From an uncultured Clostridia bacterium (GTDB lineage Bacteria; Bacillota; Clostridia; Oscillospirales; Ruminococcaceae), in the NCBI GenBank assembly GCA_937871145.1, contig CALMXN010000320.1:1-11438 (forward strand): a stretch of 11,438 bases of DNA, given 5' to 3'. A program made the translations under genes and the position numbers. The notes beneath the pieces were generated by a model. It worked only from the letters and a program-made list of their open reading frames with translations, did no database searches and was not told where the DNA came from. Below, piece after piece: positions 6,489 to 11,438 of this stretch. Within the stretch, counting starts at the first letter, position 1. Every line of letters starts with the position of its first letter.

Positions 6489-7272
6489 GTATAAATAGTT
6501 TTATTCCTACAATGCCAATAAACATAACCACAATACTAAGTATTAACTCACCATCTGGCGTCTGATAAACAAGAAACGAAATAGCTTTGAAAAAAGTTGT
6601 TATAAAATAAAAAATCAAAAACAAGGAAAAAGGAAGTGTAATGCAGGCTAAAATATAGTTAGGAGGAACAGATTTCTCAAGATTAACCTCCCACGGACAA
6701 GTAACAGGTGGCTTGTAATCATCAGTCAGTCCGTTGTCGCCGAACAGATTATTTAGGAGTGATTTAACCCCCACATCTTTGGTGACATCCTTCATAATAA
6801 GCTTATCCGATAATTTGTTTTTTGCTAAGTATGAAGCTGATAGCATACATAACATTAATATTATCAGGCATATTGAAAAGCACCAGTTATCTTCTATCCT
6901 GCCAAGTATAATTGCCAGCGAAAAGAAAACTATAAAAAATAACATTGCACAATACCGACGTTTCAAAGCAAACATTGATACAGGAAAAAGTGAATATAAA
7001 AACTCCAAAGCATAAATGTCATTTTTATCCTCGTAAAATTGCTGTCCGTTATTAATTAAATTGAAAAATTCTCTAACATTAAATTTCGAAGTATATTTAT
7101 CAGGAGGCAAAACAAGATATTTTTCAGGAGCCTTAACTGGTTGAATTTGTTGGTTCTTAAGAAGTTTAAGACTTTTCTCAACAGACTCACCACATTGCTG
7201 ACAATTATCCTTGTTTTTATCGGTTAATGCCCCACACTTCTGGCATCTGATAAGACTTCTTTTATTTTTCAT
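6457..7272 (-). CDS. Zinc-ribbon domain integral membrane protein, unknown function
   Basis: The 271-residue protein opens with a zinc ribbon: Cys10-x2-Cys13 and Cys24-x2-Cys27, in the style RCQKCGALTDK...CQQCGE. After a soluble linker (about 30-85) there are four likely membrane helices: about 107-124, 129-150, 206-229 and 243-269. The loop between helices 2 and 3 is large and polar (about 151-205). Because the ribbon needs the reducing cytoplasm, the N terminus is probably inside. Gram-positive bacteria have many proteins of this layout (zinc ribbon plus DUF2628-like or small multi-helix domains), and their functions are mostly unknown. The ATG is preceded by GGTGGTG (complement of 7278-7284). 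It converges on the + strand cluster and has its own promoter just upstream. Confidence 0.82.
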   Translation of the reverse strand: MKNKRSLIRCQKCGALTDKNKDNCQQCGESVEKSLKLLKNQQIQPVKAPEKYLVLPPDKYTSKFNVREFFNLINNGQQFYEDKNDIYALEFLYSLFPVSMFALKRRYCAMLFFIVFFSLAIILGRIEDNWCFSICLIILMLCMLSASYLAKNKLSDKLIMKDVTKDVGVKSLLNNLFGDNGLTDDYKPPVTCPWEVNLEKSVPPNYILACITLPFSLFLIFYFITTFFKAISFLVYQTPDGELILSIVVMFIGIVGIKLFILIKTLLHLFS

Positions 7273-7301
7273 TATGTCACCACCACGTCGTCATTTTATA
7301 T

Positions 7302-7330
7302 ATAATAGCTTTAATTGTAAATATTGTCAA
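7302..7330 (-). promoter_or_regulatory. Near-consensus promoter of the zinc-ribbon membrane protein gene
   Basis: On the minus strand a perfect -35 TTGACA (complement of 7325-7330) and a -10 TATTAT (complement of 7302-7307) are exactly 17 nt apart. The -35 box abuts the stop codon of the MGMT-like gene (7331-7333). The zinc-ribbon gene can therefore be transcribed on its own, even though it lies downstream of that gene on the same strand. The start would be near 7295, giving a leader of about 20-25 nt. Confidence 0.7.
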
Positions 7331-7645
7331 CTATTCCCCGTTCCAGAGGCATTTCTCCATATTTACTCTTCCGTCAGGGAGAAATTCTACGCCCTCAGCT
7401 TCAAGTAGCTCGCGCTGTCTGTCACCACCACCGAACTTGAATGCGTCGGCGGTTTCACCGAAGCGGTTTACGACGCGGTGACATGGAATTGTCTTAGGGT
7501 CAGGGTTTGAATGAAGTGCAAAGCCAACAATCTGTGACCATCTTGCATTCCCTGAATAGAGTGCAATCTGCCCATAAGTTGCCACATTTCCGGCTGGAAT
7601 TCGTTTAACTGTTTGATATATAAGATTAAAGGTTTCACCTGGCAT
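7331..7645 (-). CDS. MGMT-family (Ogt / alkyltransferase-like) DNA alkylation protein
   Basis: The 104-residue protein is the C-terminal DNA-binding and active-site domain of O6-alkylguanine-DNA alkyltransferases, without the N-terminal domain of Ada or Ogt. It has the helix-turn-helix entry IPAGNVATYGQIA (16-28, with the base-flipping Tyr24), the acceptor motif IPCHRVVN with Cys55, and the trailing block FKFGGGDRQRELLEAEGVEF (69-88). This short form is usually called alkyltransferase-like (ATL). Classical ATLs replace the acceptor Cys by Trp or Ala; here Cys is kept, so self-inactivating repair is possible. The usual arginine finger, 17 residues before the Cys, is Gln38 here. ATG 7645 has GGAG (complement of 7654-7657) 8 nt upstream. 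It is divergent from the pyruvate oxidoreductase gene. Confidence 0.9.
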   Translation of the reverse strand: MPGETFNLIYQTVKRIPAGNVATYGQIALYSGNARWSQIVGFALHSNPDPKTIPCHRVVNRFGETADAFKFGGGDRQRELLEAEGVEFLPDGRVNMEKCLWNGE

Positions 7646-7679
7646 AAAATCGTCTCCATTTCATACACTATATACAGAT

Positions 7680-7709
7680 ATTTTATCATAAATTTAGTCT
7701 AATAAACAA
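7680..7709 (-). promoter_or_regulatory. Putative promoter of the MGMT-like gene
   Basis: On the minus strand TTGTTT (complement of 7704-7709) and TAAAAT (complement of 7680-7685) are 18 nt apart. The -10 box is preceded by TGA, giving the extended -10 form TG-N-TAAAAT. The start would be near 7673, about 28 nt before the coding start. A Rex-like palindrome (7712-7729) lies 2 nt upstream of the -35 box. Confidence 0.45.
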
Positions 7710-7711
7710 GA

Positions 7712-7729
7712 TTGAGAAAGAATTAACAA
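7712..7729. promoter_or_regulatory. Candidate Rex (redox repressor) operator between divergent genes
   Basis: TTGAGAAAGAATTAACAA matches 12 of the 14 fixed bases of the clostridial Rex pattern TTGTTAA-N4-TTAACAA, with a perfect right half-site. Rex senses NADH/NAD+ and controls fermentation genes in many anaerobic Firmicutes, so a site near a pyruvate:ferredoxin oxidoreductase gene makes biological sense. It lies 42 nt upstream of that gene's -35 box and beside the MGMT-like -35 box, not over either core promoter. AT-rich DNA produces such matches by chance, so this is a candidate only. Confidence 0.3.
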
Positions 7730-7734
7730 TTTAT

Positions 7735-7753
7735 ACAACATAAAACTTGTTGT
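7735..7753. repeat. Short inverted repeat upstream of the PFOR promoter
   Basis: ACAACA (7735-7740) and TGTTGT (7748-7753) are perfect inverted repeats around a 7-nt centre, followed by a run of T (7753-7758). It lies 19 bp before the proposed PFOR -35 box. It could be a protein site or a weak hairpin; no assignment is possible. Confidence 0.25.
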
Positions 7754-7771
7754 TTTTTACAAAAGTATCTA

Positions 7772-7800
7772 TTTACTTTTAATATGTGTTGTGCTAAAAT
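7772..7800 (+). promoter_or_regulatory. Putative promoter of the pyruvate:ferredoxin oxidoreductase gene
   Basis: TTTACT (7772-7777) and TAAAAT (7795-7800) are 17 nt apart, and TG at 7792-7793 gives an extended -10 element (TG-N-TAAAAT). The start would be near 7807, so the leader is about 50 nt and ends in a very strong ribosome-binding site, GAGGAGG (7845-7851), 7 nt before the ATG. Strong initiation signals fit a highly expressed metabolic gene. Confidence 0.55.
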
Positions 7801-7858
7801 AAGTAGTTGAGATACTGGGAAAACCATATCATTAATTCAAATTAGAGGAGGACTATCA

Positions 7859-10800
7859 ATGGCAAGAAAAATGAAAACCATGGATGGTAATAATGCTGCT
7901 GCATGGGCATCATATCCGTTCACAGATGTTGCTGCAATCTATCCAATCACCCCTTCTTCAGTAATGGCTGAAGTTACAGACCAGTGGTCTGCAAAGGGAC
8001 AGACAAACATTTTCGGACAGGAAGTTCGAGTTGCAGAAATGCAGTCAGAAGCTGGCGCTTCAGGAACTGTTCACGGTTCTTTGTCTGCAGGAGCTTTGAC
8101 AACAACATATACAGCATCACAGGGCTTGCTCCTTATGATTCCTAATATGTATAAAATCGCTGGTGAATTGCTACCTTGCGTAATTCACGTATCAGCACGT
8201 GCACTTGCTTCACATGCACTTTCTATTTTCGGCGACCACTCAGACGTTTACGCATGTCGTCAGACTGGTTTTGCTATGCTTTGTGCAACAAACCCACAGG
8301 AAGTTATGGATTTAGGTGCTGTTGCTCACCTTTCAACAATCAAGGGTAGAGTTCCAGTTCTTCATTTCTTTGATGGTTTCAGAACTTCTCACGAAATTCA
8401 GAAGATTGAAACATGGAATAAAGAAACACTTGCAAAAATGCTTGATATGGACGCTGCTAAGGCATTCCGTGACAGAGCATTGAACCCAGACCACCCTGTA
8501 TTAAAGGGATCAGCTCAGAACCCTGATATCTTCTTCCAGGCAAGAGAAGCATCAAACATGCAATATGATGCATTCCCAGCTGTTGTTGAAGAATACATGA
8601 ACAAGGTTAACGCTGAAATCGGCACAGACTACAAGCTCTTCAACTACTACGGTGCTGCTGATGCAGAACACGTAATCGTTGCAATGGGTTCTGTTTGTGA
8701 CACAATCGAAGAAACAATTGATTTCTTGAATGCAAACGGCGGTAAGTACGGACTTGTTAAAGTACGTCTTTACAGACCTTTCGTTGCTGATAAATTCCTT
8801 GCTGCATTCCCTGCAACAACAAAGAGAATTTCTGTTCTTGACAGAACAAAAGAACCAGGCTCACTTGGTGAACCTTTATACCTTGACGTTGTTGCTGCTC
8901 TTAGAGATACACAGTTCAACACAACACCTATTTTCAGCGGAAGATACGGTCTTGGCTCAAAGGATACAACTCCTGCACAGGTCGTTGCTGTTTATAAGAA
9001 TACAGAAAAGAAGAGATTTACAATCGGTATCAACGACGATGTTACACACCTCTCACTTGAAATCGGTGAAAATCCAAACACAGCTCCTGCAGGCACAACA
9101 GCTTGTAAGTTCTGGGGCCTTGGTGCTGACGGTACTGTTGGTGCAAACAAGAACTCAATCAAGATTATCGGTGACCATACTGACATGTATGCTCAGGCAT
9201 ATTTTGCATATGACTCAAAGAAATCAGGCGGTGTAACAGTTTCTCACTTGAGATTCGGTAAAACACCTATCAAGTCAACATACCTTGTAAATATGGCTGA
9301 CTTTGTTGCTTGTCATAACGAAGCTTATATCGACAAATACAACATGGTTCAGGATATCAAGCCAGGCGGAACATTCCTCCTCAACTGTCAGTGGGATATG
9401 GCAGAGCTTGAAGAAAAACTCCCTGGACAAGCTAAGAAATATATTGCAAAGAACAACATCAAGTTCTACACAATCAATGGTATCAAGATCGGTAAGGAAA
9501 TTGGTCTTGGCAACAGAATCAATACAGTTCTTCAGGCTGCATTCTTCAAACTTGCTAACATTATTCCAATCGACGATGCTGTTAAATATATGAAAGATGC
9601 TGCTACTGCTTCTTACTCAAAGAAGGGTGACGCTATCGTTAAGATGAACCACGATGCTATTGACGCTGGTGTTATGGGAATCACAGAAATCAAAGTTCCT
9701 GCTGAGTGGGCTAATGCTGTTGATTCAAACATGGGTATTCCATCTGTAACAGGCGACAATAAGACTCTTATCGAATATGTTAACGAAATCCAGAATCCTA
9801 TCAACGCTCAGGAGGGTGACAAGCTCCCTGTTTCCAAGTTCGTTAAGTACGCAGACGGTGAAGTTCCACAGGGTTCTGCTGCATACGAAAAACGTGGTAT
9901 TGCTGTTGATATTCCAGCTTGGAACAGCGACAACTGTATCCAGTGTAACTTCTGTTCATACGTTTGTCCTCATGCTGTAATCCGTCCTGTTGTTATGTCA
10001 CAGGAAGAGCTTGACAATGCTCCAGTTCTTGCAAAGGAAAAAGCAAAACCAGCAACAGGTATGCCTGGTTATTACTTCGTAATGACAATGTCAGCACTTG
10101 ACTGCACAGGTTGTGGATCATGTATCAACGTATGTCCTGGTAAGAAGGGTCAGAAGGCTCTTGCATTCGCTCCACTTGAAACTCAGCTTGCTGAGCAGGA
10201 AGTTTACTACTATGGTCAGTCACTTGACACTAAGCCAGAAGTTTTTGAAAAATTCAAAGATACATCAGTTAAGGGTTCACAGTTCAAACAGCCACTCCTC
10301 GAGTTCTCGGGTGCTTGTGCTGGTTGTGGTGAAACTCCATACGCTAAGCTTATAACACAGCTCTTCGGCGACAGAATGTTCATTGCTAATGCAACAGGAT
10401 GCTCATCAATATGGGGTGGTTCATCACCTTCAACTCCATACACAACAAACAAAGAAGGAAAAGGTCCAGCTTGGGCTAACTCACTCTTTGAAGATAATGC
10501 TGAATATGGTTACGGTATGTTCCTCGCTCAGTCTACACTCCGTCAGAGAGTAGTTTCTAAGGTTCTTGAGCTTCAGAAGAACGCAGACAACGCTGAAGTT
10601 AAGACAGCTATTGAAAATTACCTCTCAACAATGACACTTGGTAAGGAAAATGCAATTGCTACAAAGGTTCTCGTTGCTGCTCTTGAAAAGTGCGGATGCG
10701 AAGCTGGAAAAGCAATCCTTGATGAAAAAGATTTCTTGTCCAAGAAGTCAATGTGGATCTTCGGTGGAGACGGTTGGGCTTACGATATCGGATTCTCTGG

Positions 10801-11404
10801 TCTTGACCACGTTATCGCTTCAGGCGAAGACGTAAACATCTTTGTATTCGACACAGAAGTTTACTCAAATACAGGCGGACAGTCATCAAAATCAACACCA
10901 ACAGGTGCTATCGCACAGTTTGCTGCTGCTGGTAAGGAAGTTAAGAAGAAAGACCTTGCTGGTATCGCAATGAGCTACGGTTATGTATATGTTGCTCACA
11001 TTGCTCAGGGCGCTGATTACAATCAGTGTATCAAGGCAATTGCTGAGGCTGAAAGTTACAATGGCCCTTCACTTGTTATCGCGTATGCTCCATGTATCAA
11101 TCATGGTATCAAGGGCGGTATGAGCATTGCACAGTCAGAAGAAAAGAAGGCTGTTGAAGCTGGATACTGGCACTTGTACAGATTTGACCCAAGACTTACT
11201 GCAGAAGGAAAGAATCCATTCCAGCTTGACAGTAAGGCTCCTTCAGCAAGCTACAAGGATTTCATTATGGGAGAAGTTCGTTACAACGCACTTGCTCGTT
11301 CAAATCCTGAAAGAGCTGAAAAATTGTTCAACATGGCTGTTGACAATGCTTCAAAGAGATATGATTACCTCTGTCGTCTTTCAAAGCTTTATGACGCTGA
11401 ATAA
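7859..11404 (+). CDS. nifJ: Pyruvate:ferredoxin (flavodoxin) oxidoreductase, single-chain
   Basis: This cytosolic homodimeric enzyme converts pyruvate and CoA to acetyl-CoA and CO2 and passes two electrons to ferredoxin, a central step in anaerobic fermentation. All domains are present in 1181 residues: N-terminal pyruvate/TPP domain I (YPITPSS with Thr31, Glu64 in MQSEAGASG, Arg114 in VSAR), a transketolase-C-like domain II (about 260-410) and domain III (to about 630). The ferredoxin-like domain has two 4Fe-4S motifs, C693-x2-C696-x2-C699-x3-C703 and C749-x2-C752-x2-C755-x3-C759. The C-terminal TPP domain has GDGWAYDIG (970-978) and SNTGGQSSKSTPTGA. The proximal cluster ligands are Cys820, Cys823, Cys848 and Cys1079. 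The extra C-terminal domain VII of the Desulfovibrio africanus enzyme is absent. The gene is richer in C-ending codons (AAC, TTC, TAC) than its neighbours, as expected for high expression. Confidence 0.98.
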   Translation: MARKMKTMDGNNAAAWASYPFTDVAAIYPITPSSVMAEVTDQWSAKGQTNIFGQEVRVAEMQSEAGASGTVHGSLSAGALTTTYTASQGLLLMIPNMYKIAGELLPCVIHVSARALASHALSIFGDHSDVYACRQTGFAMLCATNPQEVMDLGAVAHLSTIKGRVPVLHFFDGFRTSHEIQKIETWNKETLAKMLDMDAAKAFRDRALNPDHPVLKGSAQNPDIFFQAREASNMQYDAFPAVVEEYMNKVNAEIGTDYKLFNYYGAADAEHVIVAMGSVCDTIEETIDFLNANGGKYGLVKVRLYRPFVADKFLAAFPATTKRISVLDRTKEPGSLGEPLYLDVVAALRDTQFNTTPIFSGRYGLGSKDTTPAQVVAVYKNTEKKRFTIGINDDVTHLSLEIGENPNTAPAGTTACKFWGLGADGTVGANKNSIKIIGDHTDMYAQAYFAYDSKKSGGVTVSHLRFGKTPIKSTYLVNMADFVACHNEAYIDKYNMVQDIKPGGTFLLNCQWDMAELEEKLPGQAKKYIAKNNIKFYTINGIKIGKEIGLGNRINTVLQAAFFKLANIIPIDDAVKYMKDAATASYSKKGDAIVKMNHDAIDAGVMGITEIKVPAEWANAVDSNMGIPSVTGDNKTLIEYVNEIQNPINAQEGDKLPVSKFVKYADGEVPQGSAAYEKRGIAVDIPAWNSDNCIQCNFCSYVCPHAVIRPVVMSQEELDNAPVLAKEKAKPATGMPGYYFVMTMSALDCTGCGSCINVCPGKKGQKALAFAPLETQLAEQEVYYYGQSLDTKPEVFEKFKDTSVKGSQFKQPLLEFSGACAGCGETPYAKLITQLFGDRMFIANATGCSSIWGGSSPSTPYTTNKEGKGPAWANSLFEDNAEYGYGMFLAQSTLRQRVVSKVLELQKNADNAEVKTAIENYLSTMTLGKENAIATKVLVAALEKCGCEAGKAILDEKDFLSKKSMWIFGGDGWAYDIGFSGLDHVIASGEDVNIFVFDTEVYSNTGGQSSKSTPTGAIAQFAAAGKEVKKKDLAGIAMSYGYVYVAHIAQGADYNQCIKAIAEAESYNGPSLVIAYAPCINHGIKGGMSIAQSEEKKAVEAGYWHLYRFDPRLTAEGKNPFQLDSKAPSASYKDFIMGEVRYNALARSNPERAEKLFNMAVDNASKRYDYLCRLSKLYDAE

Positions 11405-11438
11405 TTAACCACATAATATTAACCGCCCTCAAATTGTT

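Noticed and set aside
7468..7689. A 73-codon minus-strand frame overlapping the start of the MGMT-like gene
   Set aside because: It overlaps the real gene in another frame, covers its promoter and ribosome-binding site, and lacks protein-like motifs.
7747..7762. TTGTTGTTTTTTACAA as a second Rex site upstream of PFOR
   Set aside because: The half-sites are 2 bp too close for the 18-bp Rex pattern and the inner bases do not match.
8730..9236. A 168-codon + strand frame inside the pyruvate:ferredoxin oxidoreductase gene
   Set aside because: It is Leu/Ser/Gln-rich, as expected from reading the gene out of frame. It has no family motif, and the overlapping frame encodes an intact, well conserved enzyme. 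The same holds for the other overlapping frames within 9303-9593, 9777-9980, 10098-10355 and 11127-11408.
11405..11438. A terminator or regulatory repeat after the PFOR gene (TTAACC twice)
   Set aside because: Only 34 nt remain. The two TTAACC copies form no hairpin and there is no T-run, so nothing can be called.

Overview
The window looks like part of the chromosome of a strictly anaerobic, low-GC Gram-positive bacterium, most likely an uncultured gut-type Clostridia (Oscillospiraceae/Ruminococcaceae-like). The evidence is AT-rich intergenic DNA, strong purine-rich Shine-Dalgarno sites, TTGACA/TATAAT-type promoters, a single-chain pyruvate:ferredoxin oxidoreductase, and the alpha subunit of an oxygen-sensitive two-subunit class I fumarase. 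I assign the group from gene content and style only. I see no rRNA, tRNA, CRISPR array, transposase or phage gene.

Layout: bases 1-6304 hold nine genes on the + strand, with gaps of 11 to 74 nt. They follow a good promoter (29-57) and end at a strong composite hairpin terminator (6317-6380). In order they encode dUTPase, an amidohydrolase, a GNAT acetyltransferase, two tandem paralogous flavodoxin-domain proteins, fumarase alpha, a lipoprotein, a membrane-anchored TPR-like protein and a small conserved-looking protein. A second promoter may lie before the first flavodoxin gene. A possible 35-codon ORF follows the terminator. Two minus-strand genes come next: a zinc-ribbon four-helix membrane protein with its own near-consensus promoter, and an MGMT/Ogt-like protein. 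A divergent promoter region (7646-7858) separates these from the long pyruvate:ferredoxin oxidoreductase gene (7859-11404), which fills the rest of the window.

Functionally this is mostly housekeeping and anaerobic core metabolism: nucleotide-pool sanitation (dut), alkylation response (MGMT-like), redox carriers (flavodoxins), a C4-dicarboxylate step (fumarase) and pyruvate oxidation to acetyl-CoA with reduced ferredoxin. The points most worth checking are the fumarase alpha gene without its beta partner, the MGMT-like protein that keeps its acceptor cysteine but has Gln at the arginine-finger position, a Rex-like palindrome between the MGMT-like and PFOR genes, the composite convergent terminator with a possible short reading frame behind it, and three adjacent uncharacterised genes, two of them sharing a leader. 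I see no convincing new multi-gene system; the window reads mainly as ordinary chromosome.
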